35,522 nt of DNA, from positions 1-35,522 of the forward strand of contig JAJCXS010000134.1 of assembly GCA_029263335.1 (NCBI GenBank), given 5' to 3'. This stretch comes from Acidobacteriota bacterium. Its GTDB lineage: Bacteria > Acidobacteriota > UBA890 > WLXD01. The number at the start of each line of letters is the position of its first letter. Position 1 is the first letter of the stretch. This document shows positions 10,713 to 17,307 of this stretch, piece after piece. The translations under genes were made by a program, and so were the position numbers. The notes beneath the pieces are model-generated. The model ran no database searches and was not told the origin of the DNA. It saw only the letters and a list, made by a program, of their open reading frames with translations.

Positions 10713-11500
10713 TGGCGCCATGCCCAGCCTGCCGCGCCGACCGCACCGTCATCCACCAGGCACCTCACGAACCCAGCCGCGACGGGAAGCGTCGCGCGGT
10801 TCCAGGGCGCGAACGGCGGGTTGGCCACGCCGCTTCCATCGCGATCAACCGCGTACGCGAGTTCGACGCCGGCCAGCCCCTCCACGACCGGCTGCCAATT
10901 GCCACCCTCATCCCGACGACGCAGATCGATGCCCCGCTCCCCGGCGGTGAAGGCCACCTCGCGCCAACGCACCGGCACCAGCGCCCGCACCGGCAGCGGC
11001 AGCCGCGGCGCGGCGCCGGACGGCCAGAGGGCATGCAGCCGAGTTCCCGCCGCCGTCGTGTCGATCGCAACAACCTTCCCAAGCACCGCGACTCGCCCCC
11101 TGGCAGGCAGAGCTACAACCAGGGCACCGGGAACGAGAGCACCCCGAGCGCGGGCGGTGGCAATTCGATAGCTACCGTCGGCATCGACCGCTACCTCAGC
11201 CGCGTCTTCGACCGGCTGCAACAAGACAGCGCCGTCACTGCGCGGTTCCATCCGATGGCGGAGGCCACCTTCCGCATGGAGGGTGTCGACACCTTCGAGC
11301 CCGTCGAACGCCTGCTGCAGGTTGCGCTGCAACACATCGCGACAGGCGCGAGCGAGCGCCACGCGATCGACCCGATCGCGCGCCCGGGTCGATGCGGCAG
11401 CGCCGTTCACCAACAGCGTGAGCGCCGCAGCTCCCACCAGCGCAGCGCAGACCGAGGCCACCAGCAACTCGACGAGCACGTGCCCCCCGTCCCGGCTCAT
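10709..11500 (-). CDS. pilW: PilW-type minor pilin
   Basis: A 263-residue prepilin-like protein. It starts MSRDGGHVLVELLVAS: the probable PilD cleavage is between Gly and His, giving mature HVLVE with the conserved Glu5 and a hydrophobic helix of about 20 residues. His at mature position 1 is unusual, since Phe is normal. The C-terminal body includes strand-rich segments and PVVEGLAGVELAYAVDRDG, typical of PilW-like proteins that carry a V-gL-V-Y motif. ATG 11500 overlaps the upstream PilV-like stop (ATGA). Expected role: priming complex at the pilus tip in the inner membrane and periplasm. Confidence 0.7.
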   Translation of the reverse strand: MSRDGGHVLVELLVASVCAALVGAAALTLLVNGAAASTRARDRVDRVALARACRDVLQRNLQQAFDGLEGVDTLHAEGGLRHRMEPRSDGAVLLQPVEDAAEVAVDADGSYRIATARARGALVPGALVVALPARGRVAVLGKVVAIDTTAAGTRLHALWPSGAAPRLPLPVRALVPVRWREVAFTAGERGIDLRRRDEGGNWQPVVEGLAGVELAYAVDRDGSGVANPPFAPWNRATLPVAAGFVRCLVDDGAVGAAGWAWRQ

Positions 11501-11892
11501 CGCTGCACCAGCAGCCCCGGCTCGCGCAGCTCTGCCGACAACTCCCCCGCCCCCACGCCGCAGCGAGCCTCGATCCAGGTTAGCCCGCCGGCAACACTGC
11601 TCACCCGGAGCCAGCACGTGGCGGTCGTGGATGCGATCGAGGCGTCTCCGACCGCTTGCCAACCGTTGTCCCCCGTCGCCCCGAAGACGAGGGCGGCGCC
11701 CGCCTCAGCACGAATCGCGGCTTCACGATTGCGCTGCACGGCACCCGCAGCGAGCTGCTCGGCCTGGCCGAGGGCCGCGGCAACCCCCAGAGCGCCCGCG
11801 GCCAACAGAACAACGCCGACCACCGCCTCCACCAGGAGGTAGCCGTCGGCGTGAAGCGAGCGAGTACGAACGAGCGCGCGGCGACTTTCCAT
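11497..11892 (-). CDS. pilV: PilV-type minor pilin
   Basis: A 131-residue prepilin-like protein. The leader MESRRALVRTRSLHADG is followed by YLLVEAVVGVVLLAAGALG, giving a predicted Gly/Tyr cleavage and Glu5. Two Cys in the C-terminal half could form a disulfide. ATG 11892 is chosen. An in-frame GTG at 11919 would lengthen the leader by nine residues, and neither start has a good Shine-Dalgarno. It is the second gene of the minor-pilin run and overlaps pilW by four bases. A structured non-coding stretch of about 100-245 bases precedes it. Confidence 0.65.
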   Translation of the reverse strand: MESRRALVRTRSLHADGYLLVEAVVGVVLLAAGALGVAAALGQAEQLAAGAVQRNREAAIRAEAGAALVFGATGDNGWQAVGDASIASTTATCWLRVSSVAGGLTWIEARCGVGAGELSAELREPGLLVQR

Positions 11893-11950
11893 GGCCACCA
11901 GAGACGGCCACGGGATCACCTATTGGGAGGTCCCGCCGAAGGAATGCGAG

Positions 11951-12017
11951 GCGAGGTGGTGAGCGACAGTGCGCTGTCGGGGGGGACGATCGCAACCGTC
12001 GCCCACCACCTCGTCGC
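11951..12017 (-). ncRNA. Three-way-junction RNA fold between fimT-like and pilV genes
   Basis: Read as minus-strand RNA, an outer 10-bp stem pairs 12004-12013 with 11952-11961. It encloses two 6-bp hairpins with four-base loops: 12000-11985 (one G-U pair) and 11979-11964. On the plus strand the G-U pair would be an A-C mismatch, so the fold favours RNA from the strand that transcribes the pilin genes. It starts 121 bases after the fimT-like stop and ends 59 bases before pilV. It could be a processing or attenuation element, a small RNA or a repeat element. It matches no riboswitch I recognise. Confidence 0.4.
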
Positions 12018-12138
12018 GAAGAGGAGGACTGGCAGGGTCTAGCAAGCGCCTTTCGGGCCTGAAAGCGAGCACGGATTAGTGAAGCCTGGGCCGCCTACGG
12101 CGGCAGGAGGGATTGCCCCCGCGGGTGGACCGGGCCGG

Positions 12139-12657
12139 CTAGTTGCCGTTGCTCTGATGCTGTACTTGAACCCTGCCAGTAGATCGATTGATCGAAAGAA
12201 GGAAGACGTCGCCAATGGCGTTCGCCATGTGAATCGTGTCGGTCGTCGCCGTCGAGTCATTGAGGCTGCCGTCCGAGTGGAAGATCATCTCGTCGCCCGG
12301 CACGTTGACCGCATCGGCATTACCCGAGAACAGAACGCCGTTGGGAAGCGTGTGCGCCATTGCCTCGAGCGCCGTACCGGTCGCAGCGTCGCCCTGATAC
12401 AGGGTGTAGGTCCCCGCGACGGCATCAAACGCAATGGAAAAATCGGTGCTCTGACTCACGGCGCGCATGCGCTGCAGTTGAATCAGCGAAGCCAGCTCTT
12501 CGGCAGCTGTCCGCACCCTGTAGCGGTCGAGCCACTCCTGCATCGTGGGCAATCCAACGCCGGCAATCAGCCCGACGAGTGCAAGGACAACCGTTAGTTC
12601 GATCAGCGAGAACCCGCCCTCGCCACTACCCGCGACCATCCCCCGTCGCTTGCTCAT
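12139..12657 (-). CDS. fimT: FimT/GspH-type pseudopilin
   Basis: A 172-residue pseudopilin. The positively charged leader ending GEGG is followed by FSLIELTVVLALVGLIAGVG, the classic N-methylation and helix motif with Phe1 and Glu5 after cleavage. The body resembles the GspH/FimT domain: the ASLIQLQRMRAVSQSTD segment, then strands ending in FHSDGSLND, the usual F-pdG motif. ATG 12657 is preceded by GGAGT at 8-base spacing, and that Shine-Dalgarno lies inside a hairpin. It is the first gene of the minor-pilin operon. Cleavage by the prepilin peptidase encoded 250 bases upstream is expected. Confidence 0.85.
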   Translation of the reverse strand: MSKRRGMVAGSGEGGFSLIELTVVLALVGLIAGVGLPTMQEWLDRYRVRTAAEELASLIQLQRMRAVSQSTDFSIAFDAVAGTYTLYQGDAATGTALEAMAHTLPNGVLFSGNADAVNVPGDEMIFHSDGSLNDSTATTDTIHMANAIGDVFLLSINRSTGRVQVQHQSNGN

Positions 12658-12665
12658 CGTTAGTC

Positions 12666-12700
12666 ACTCCAAGTCATCAAATGATCTGATGAGTCGGAGT
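12666..12700 (-). promoter_or_regulatory. Shine-Dalgarno-sequestering hairpin of the fimT-like gene
   Basis: Minus-strand RNA from 12700 to 12666 folds as ACUCCGA-C-UCAUCA, a 7-base loop, then UGAUGA-C-UUGGAGU. That is 13 pairs (one G-U) with a single C-C mismatch. The terminal GGAGU is the only plausible ribosome-binding site of the gene starting at 12657, so the fold would block translation. It may act as a thermosensor or a protein- or RNA-controlled switch, or the palindrome may instead be a DNA operator. The pairing is directly visible; the function is inferred. Confidence 0.5.
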
Positions 12701-12825
12701 TTAGCTACGCTGATCAGCCTAGAGCAGACGAATGCAGGCCGAGTCCGGATGCCGCCGGACAGGAGGGTTCGACGGCATTCAAGCGCGGATAGGCCCGGCC
12801 CGCTGGGGCTGCGTGCGGTCCGTTC

Positions 12826-12842
12826 CGGGCCGTTTCGGCCCG
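12826..12842 (-). terminator. Short GC hairpin after pilD
   Basis: CGGGCCG pairs with CGGCCCG around a TTT loop, 64 bases beyond the pilD stop. No U-run follows on the minus strand, so termination strength is uncertain. The rest of 12701-12905 shows no convincing feature; it probably includes the promoter of the fimT-like operon. Confidence 0.3.
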
Positions 12843-12905
12843 CCATGGACAGGCGCGGACATAGCTCTAGACCAGCCGCAACGAGTTGATACGAGCCACC
12901 GCGGG

Positions 12906-13688
12906 TTATCCGGTCGCGGCGAAGGTGCTCCAGTACCAGGCGAAGATCTGCGGGCCGCGGAAGGCCACGAGCACGCCAGCGGCGGCGAGGAACGTGCCGA
13001 AGGGGAGGGCATATTCCCAGCCCTTGCGCGACACCGCAATCATCGCAACGCCGACGACACTTCCCACCAGCGAGCCGACGAAGATCGTCATCAACGCGCC
13101 CTGCCAACCGAGAAAAGAGCCGACCAGGAGCATCATCTTCACATCACCCATGCCCATGCCTTCGCGGCCGCGCAGCTTCAGATACGCCCAGGCGACGAAG
13201 TAGAGCAGGCCGCCGCCGAGAAAACCGCCGATGAGGGCGTCGAGCCACTCGACGCGCGGGTCGAAAAAGGACAGCGCCAGACCAACGACGGCACCCGGCA
13301 GCGTAATGACGTTGGGCAGAATGCGGTGATCAACGTCGATCAGGGCGAGAACTACCATCAAGTAGCAGAACAGCGCCACCGAGACCGTGCTGATCGTCAG
13401 TCCCCACTGCCATACCGACAGCGCCAGCAGCCCGCCGCCCAAGAGCTCGACCAGCGGATAGCGAACCGAGATCGACTCGCCGCATGACGCACAGCGCCCG
13501 CGCAGCATGACCCAGGAGAGCACCGGGACATTTCTGCTCCACGAGATCTGCGTCTCGCAGCGGGGACAGCCCGAAGGCCGCAGCAACGAGATCCCCAGCG
13601 GCACGCGGTAGATCACCGCGTTCAGGAAAGAGCCGAACAACAGCCCGAAGACGAAAGCCGTGCCGACGGCGAAACCATCTACTGTCAC
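12906..13688 (-). CDS. pilD: Prepilin leader peptidase / N-methyltransferase
   Basis: Inner-membrane aspartic protease of the A24A family that cleaves and N-methylates type IV prepilins. The 260-residue protein has the N-terminal GSFLNAVIYRVP motif. Two zinc CxxC pairs in the cytoplasmic loop are Cys41/44 and Cys66/69. The catalytic Asp118 (ALIDVDHRILPN) and Asp182 (GMGMGDVKMM) are both intact. Several hydrophobic segments follow the usual topology. The start is GTG 13688, supported by CAGGAG seven bases upstream; no in-frame ATG is nearby. It lies 43 bases after the TPR gene. Its substrates are likely the six prepilin-like proteins encoded in this window. Confidence 0.95.
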   Translation of the reverse strand: MTVDGFAVGTAFVFGLLFGSFLNAVIYRVPLGISLLRPSGCPRCETQISWSRNVPVLSWVMLRGRCASCGESISVRYPLVELLGGGLLALSVWQWGLTISTVSVALFCYLMVVLALIDVDHRILPNVITLPGAVVGLALSFFDPRVEWLDALIGGFLGGGLLYFVAWAYLKLRGREGMGMGDVKMMLLVGSFLGWQGALMTIFVGSLVGSVVGVAMIAVSRKGWEYALPFGTFLAAAGVLVAFRGPQIFAWYWSTFAATG

Positions 13689-13731
13689 GGCGCACTCCTG
13701 CGGAACCCGTGGAGGGAGGTCATGGGGAAGG

Positions 13732-14607
13732 TCAACGCGCAGCTCGAGATTCCGACTCGCGCGGATCGACGACCTGGCCCGTCGAAGCTTCGTAGGTATA
13801 CGGCTCGCCGGTCGGAAGATCGGGCACCACCCGCAGGTAGCCCTCGGTCACCAGCACGGCAAGTGTGGTCGGCAGCCGCCCGCGGTCGAGCTGAAAACGA
13901 CGAATGGCGGTGCTCAGGTCGGCGATGTCGAGCTCGACCTTGAGATCGTAGACATGCTGCCAGGCGGCGGACTCGATCTTGGCATCACCCGACTCGCGGG
14001 CCCCCTCGTAGATGTCGGCCCACAGGGCAAGCGCCATGCGCCGGTCGCCGACGAACTCCGCCATGCCCGCGCGCATGCGCCCGATCACTGCAGGCGCTCC
14101 AGGGAGCGCCGACGCCTTGTCGAAGTACTCGGAAGCGAGTTCGTGATCGCCCAGACTCATCCACGCGTAGTAGCCGCTTTCGAGCGGGTAGATCCATCCG
14201 GTCGGGTTCTGTGCAGCGCCCTTCTCGAGCAGCCGCATCGCCATCGGGGCATCGCCGAGATCGGAGCCCATCATCAGGGCGCCGGTCAGGTAGGCGTCCT
14301 CGTATTGCGGGTCAAGATCCGTAATGACATCGAAAATGCGCCACAGATACTGACGCCCCTCCTCGGCCACCTGATGGCCGTAGTACTGGATGCTCCACAG
14401 GTAAAGCGCATCGGCGATGAGCGCTTGATAGCCGAGACTGGCCGCACTCAGATAATCGCCTGTGGGCAGGAAGAGCAGCACGTCGGGATCCGCCCAGCGC
14501 GCCCTGCGATAGTCGATCGACATCTGCGGCATGACCCAGCCGCCAATGCAGACCAACAGTACGGCCCAGGCCGCCAGGTCGCGCCCGCGGCGCGGCAGTC
14601 GGGTCAC
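13732..14607 (-). CDS. TPR protein with pseudopilin-like C-terminal segment
   Basis: A 291-residue membrane-anchored protein: short basic N-terminus, one hydrophobic segment at about residues 11-27, then TPR-like helical pairs (LDPQYEDAYLTGALMM, PTGWIYPLESGYYAWMSLGDHELASEYFDKASAL). The last 55 residues (IRRFQLDRGRLPTTLAVL, GYLRVVPDLPTGEPYTYE) read like the C-terminal body of GspG-type pseudopilins. The start is GTG 14607, which overlaps the permease stop (GTGA); the frame is open far upstream only as a shadow of the ABC genes. The position between the ABC permease and pilD suggests a pilus-assembly accessory, in the place of the pilGHI module of Myxococcus. Confidence 0.7.
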   Translation of the reverse strand: MTRLPRRGRDLAAWAVLLVCIGGWVMPQMSIDYRRARWADPDVLLFLPTGDYLSAASLGYQALIADALYLWSIQYYGHQVAEEGRQYLWRIFDVITDLDPQYEDAYLTGALMMGSDLGDAPMAMRLLEKGAAQNPTGWIYPLESGYYAWMSLGDHELASEYFDKASALPGAPAVIGRMRAGMAEFVGDRRMALALWADIYEGARESGDAKIESAAWQHVYDLKVELDIADLSTAIRRFQLDRGRLPTTLAVLVTEGYLRVVPDLPTGEPYTYEASTGQVVDPRESESRAAR

Positions 14608-15374
14608 GTCAGATCCCGCCGACGGAACAAGATCGTCGCAATGGTCAGCATGCCGGCCGAATAGGCAAGTCCGTAGCCGATCGCATCGAGCACGTAGTCG
14701 CGGCCAACGGGTAACCCATGGACAACGCGGCTGCGGACGTTGAATGTCTCCAGGTCCGGCAGTGCGTAGTACAGCATCGACACCAGGTACTGCGTGGCAG
14801 CGCCCGGAGCTACCTCGACGAAACTGGCCAACCCCCACGTGAGATGTCCGACCACGTACACGGCCACGGTGAACACCGCAGCCAGCATGGGAGTGGTAAA
14901 GCTCGAGAACAGGATGGCCACCGCGGTGATGATCGACAACTCCATGTAGGTGAGCAGTACCGCGGCAAGGAGGTGCACGGGGAACTCCCCTGCCTTCCAC
15001 CACACCAGGGCCAGGTAGAAGACCGCCATCAGACCCGTGACGATCGCCAGTGTCAGCATCAGACCGCAGTACTTGCCCACCAGGAACTGCCAACGGCTGA
15101 CGGGCTTGGCCAGCACCGCATAGATCGTCTTCTTCTCCACTTCCTTGTGCACCAGCGTGATGCCGATGAAGATCGCGATCATCGTGCCGAACAGGGCCAG
15201 AGCGCCAAGACCGAGGTCGGTAACGATCTTCAGCTCGCTGCCGACCGTTAGCCACGACAGCACCGTCGAGGCCGCCATCATGGCAAACGCGAACAACACG
15301 AAGAGCACGAGAATTCGATCGCGCACTGCCTCCTTGAAGGTGTGCGTGGCAATCGCCGCGATCCGGCCGATCAT
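14604..15374 (-). CDS. ABC-2 type transporter permease of the pil cluster
   Basis: A 256-residue integral membrane protein with about six hydrophobic helices. The N-terminal amphipathic segment IAAIATHTFKEAVRDRIL and the HKEVEKKTIYAVLAKPVSRWQFLVGKY segment (seen in pieces) are typical of ABC-2 and NosY/GldF-like permeases. ATG 15374 overlaps the ATPase stop in an ATGA junction. It would form an ABC exporter or mechanotransmission complex with the upstream ATPase. By position it corresponds to PilI of the Myxococcus xanthus pilGHI genes, which are needed for piliation; that link is synteny-based inference. Confidence 0.85.
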   Translation of the reverse strand: MIGRIAAIATHTFKEAVRDRILVLFVLFAFAMMAASTVLSWLTVGSELKIVTDLGLGALALFGTMIAIFIGITLVHKEVEKKTIYAVLAKPVSRWQFLVGKYCGLMLTLAIVTGLMAVFYLALVWWKAGEFPVHLLAAVLLTYMELSIITAVAILFSSFTTPMLAAVFTVAVYVVGHLTWGLASFVEVAPGAATQYLVSMLYYALPDLETFNVRSRVVHGLPVGRDYVLDAIGYGLAYSAGMLTIATILFRRRDLT

Positions 15375-16321
15375 GCCGGGCCCTCGGAACCGGTTCCGTC
15401 GGCCAGGCGACGGTCTCCGCGAATCGTCCCGATGAAGAAGTCCTCGAGCGTGTGCCGATGAGGCGAGACCTGAACGACGCGTCCACCGGCCTGCCGCACG
15501 ATATCGATCCAGCGGTCCAGGTCGTCCGCATCGGTGATGCGGAAGTAGAGGCGATCGCCCTGCGTGGCTCGACACCGGTAGCCGGGCACCTGCTCGGCCT
15601 GCAGGTCGTCGCAGGTCGCGTCCCAGTACTGGACGCGGCCTTCGAGAAGCTCGTCGACGCCCGACTCGCGCACAATCTTGCCCTCGAACAGAAGCCCGAC
15701 TCGATCGCACAGCGCCTCGGCGTCCGCGAGAATATGGCTCGAGAACAGCACCGTGGTACCGCGTGCCTTGAGGTCGAGGATGATGTCCTTCACCTCGCGG
15801 CGACCGATCGGGTCGAGGCCTGACATGGGCTCGTCGAGGATAACGAGATCGGGATCGTTGATCAGCGCCTGGGCCATACCGATCCGCTGCATCATCCCCT
15901 TCGAGTATTGCTTGATGGGTTGTGCGGCCTTGTCGGCCATACCAACCAGCTCGATGAGTTCGTCGGTACGGCGACGCCGAACGTCGCTGGGCAGGTCGAA
16001 TAGCCGGCCGAAGTAGTCGACGAGCTCCCGCCCGGTGAGATGCGGGTAGAAATAGGGATGCTCCGGCAGATAGCCGAGCTTGCGACGCGCGTCAGGATCG
16101 TTGCCGGGCCGGCCGAAGATTTCCACCGTGCCGGCGTCAGGCCTCAGCAGGCCGAGGAGGCACTTGAGCGAGGTGGTCTTGCCCGATCCGTTGGGGCCAA
16201 GAAAGCCGTAGACCTCACCGCGCTCGACGGTAAGGGACACGTCGAGCAGAACTTGCTTGCGTCGTAACCAAAAGCCGTATGGCAGAGACTTCGCCACATG
16301 CTCGAAGCGAACGACCGACAT
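15371..16321 (-). CDS. ABC transporter ATPase of the pil cluster
   Basis: A 316-residue ATPase with Walker A GPNGSGKT at 42-49, Q-loop region YLPEHPYFYPHLTG, a divergent signature YSKGMMQR at 139-146, Walker B LVILDEP at 159-165 and the switch-His context SSHILADAE. About 90 extra C-terminal residues form the domain usual in ABC-2 (CcmA/NatA-like) ATPases. ATG 16321 has GGAG only three bases away; an in-frame GTG at 16360 is the alternative start. A strong terminator separates it from pilA, so its expression is reduced or independent. By position it corresponds to Myxococcus PilH. Confidence 0.88.
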   Translation of the reverse strand: MSVVRFEHVAKSLPYGFWLRRKQVLLDVSLTVERGEVYGFLGPNGSGKTTSLKCLLGLLRPDAGTVEIFGRPGNDPDARRKLGYLPEHPYFYPHLTGRELVDYFGRLFDLPSDVRRRRTDELIELVGMADKAAQPIKQYSKGMMQRIGMAQALINDPDLVILDEPMSGLDPIGRREVKDIILDLKARGTTVLFSSHILADAEALCDRVGLLFEGKIVRESGVDELLEGRVQYWDATCDDLQAEQVPGYRCRATQGDRLYFRITDADDLDRWIDIVRQAGGRVVQVSPHRHTLEDFFIGTIRGDRRLADGTGSEGPA

Positions 16322-16440
16322 GAGCTCCACTCTGAAACCTGGCGGCAGGTTGTTTAGCACCCCGTTGCTAGCCTAGCCATGACCGGTTCCCAAACCGATC
16401 GCACCCCGAGGGGCGGGCACCCACGGGGCCGAATCTTACC

Positions 16441-16487
16441 AAAAAAACACTGAGCCCCCGACGGTTCGCCGCCGAGAGCCCAGTGTA
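16441..16487 (-). terminator. Rho-independent terminator of pilA
   Basis: Minus-strand RNA forms CACTG-G-GCTC-T-CGGCGG, loop, then CCGTCG-GGGGCTCAGTG, followed by seven U residues (16447-16441). It starts 27 bases after the pilA stop and 120 bases before the ABC ATPase. This is the strongest terminator in the window and fits a highly expressed major pilin transcript. Confidence 0.92.
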
Positions 16488-16513
16488 GGTCTAGCTAATA
16501 GCTCGTTCGGCTA

Positions 16514-16942
16514 TTACTGGCCCGTCGGCGCCTGCGTGAACTGACCATTGGTCAACTCGAGGTCACCATCGTAGGGACCGTTGACCCACGGCGCTGCCGG
16601 TACGGGGCCGTCAGCACCATCCGAACCGTACGACTGCAGCGAGTAGTTGCCGCTGGTGACAGCGTAAACGTACACGTTCGCCCAACCGTCGTTCGCAGGC
16701 ACGACCTGCATGTAGGTCGGGGACAGGTCGGCGAGTGCAGCCGCATAAACACCCTCGTCCACACGGTAGGTACCGTTGGCGGTGGCGATGTTGCGCATGT
16801 CAGCCATCGTGCGGCGCTGGCGGCCGCGATCGATTGCGTCGAGGAGCTGCGGGACCGCGATGGTGGCAATGATGCCAATGATCGCGACGACAATCAGGAG
16901 CTCGATGAGCGAAAAACCGCCCTGCTGGCGCTTCAGGTTCAT
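16514..16942 (-). CDS. pilA: Type IV major pilin, GspG-like
   Basis: Major pilin subunit, 142 residues. The leader MNLKRQQGG is followed by FSLIELLIVVAIIGIIATIA, the canonical cleavage site with Phe1 and Glu5. The body (TMADMRNIATANGTYRVDEGVY, seen in parts) resembles GspG-type pseudopilins and short acidobacterial pilins. No Cys pair is present in the C-terminal region. ATG 16942 is set by a perfect GGAGG at six-base spacing; the frame extends upstream without support. It has its own terminator and a sigma-54-type promoter region, and pilS/pilR lie immediately upstream. That context favours the major pilin over a type II secretion pseudopilin. Confidence 0.9.
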   Translation of the reverse strand: MNLKRQQGGFSLIELLIVVAIIGIIATIAVPQLLDAIDRGRQRRTMADMRNIATANGTYRVDEGVYAAALADLSPTYMQVVPANDGWANVYVYAVTSGNYSLQSYGSDGADGPVPAAPWVNGPYDGDLELTNGQFTQAPTGQ

Positions 16943-16963
16943 CTGGAACCTCCGAGTAATGGG

Positions 16964-16991
16964 GGCGACCCCGTTGTGGGCTGGGGTCGCC
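16964..16991 (-). promoter_or_regulatory. Perfect 9-bp hairpin in the pilA 5' leader
   Basis: GGCGACCCC and GGGGTCGCC (minus-strand RNA 16991-16964) form a nine-base-pair stem with a ten-base loop. It ends 10 bases before the GGAGG of pilA and lies entirely within the predicted leader of about 95 bases. A role in mRNA stability or translational control is plausible. Confidence 0.6.
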
Positions 16992-17047
16992 GCAAGTACG
17001 ACTGTGGGTTCCCGCTGCCCTGCCAAATCATCTGTGCCCGCCTTTAG

Positions 17048-17063
17048 AGCAACCTACATGCCA
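17048..17063 (-). promoter_or_regulatory. Sigma-54 promoter of pilA
   Basis: The minus strand reads TGGCATG-TAGG-TTGCT, matching the -24/-12 consensus TGGCACGN4TTGCW at all but one base, with exact spacing. Transcription would start near 17037, giving a leader of about 95 bases to pilA. PilS and PilR (an NtrC-class activator) are encoded directly upstream. This fits the known sigma-54 control of pilA in Pseudomonas, Myxococcus and Geobacter. Confidence 0.85.
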
Positions 17064-17134
17064 AACACCATAAAAAGTCTACAAATGCCTGAATAACACT
17101 TCAAAACACAGCTACAGCAAACATAAAGCTTCGC

Positions 17135-17147
17135 TAACCAGTTGAAT
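17135..17147 (-). promoter_or_regulatory. Possible IHF site in the pilA promoter
   Basis: The minus strand reads ATTCAACTGGTTA, one base away from the IHF consensus WATCAANNNNTTR. It lies between the sigma-54 promoter and the upstream palindromes, where DNA bending would bring bound PilR to the polymerase. The surrounding 17064-17160 is notably AT-rich. Short degenerate motif, so moderate confidence. Confidence 0.45.
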
Positions 17148-17250
17148 CCACGCTGTTTATGCGACGATCTGACTAATGCTGACTTTCAGCGACTTGCAGC
17201 GTCGGATCTCGCGCGTGCCTAGCACGGTCCGTGTAACGACACGTTATGGC

Positions 17251-17305
17251 GACAATGGTTGTCTCGATGACAATCTTTGTCATCCGGGTAGCGACAATGA
17301 TTGTC
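17251..17305 (-). promoter_or_regulatory. Three palindromic enhancer sites upstream of pilA
   Basis: Three copies of the perfect palindrome GACAATNNTTGTC-type core (GACAA-N3-TTGTC) occupy 17251-17263, 17269-17281 and 17293-17305, with 18- and 24-base periods. They end two bases short of the pilR stop and lie about 190-240 bases upstream of the sigma-54 promoter, the normal distance for NtrC-class enhancers. PilR is the obvious candidate ligand; its Pseudomonas sites also carry TGTC. A further CGTGT-N4-ACACG palindrome at 17230-17243 may belong to the array. Confidence 0.7.
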
Positions 17306-17307
17306 AC

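Noticed and set aside
11893..12138. c-di-GMP (GEMM) or cobalamin riboswitch before pilV
   Set aside because: None of the conserved core sequences of these classes is present, although the region is structured.
14608..15675. Long minus-strand frame fused ahead of the TPR gene
   Set aside because: It is the shadow of the ABC ATPase and permease genes; the GTGA junction at 14604-14607 gives the real start.
17020..17040. Second sigma-54-like match (GGGCAC ... TTTGGCA) near the pilA start site
   Set aside because: Spacing between the GG and GC elements is two bases too long, whereas the match at 17048-17063 is exact.
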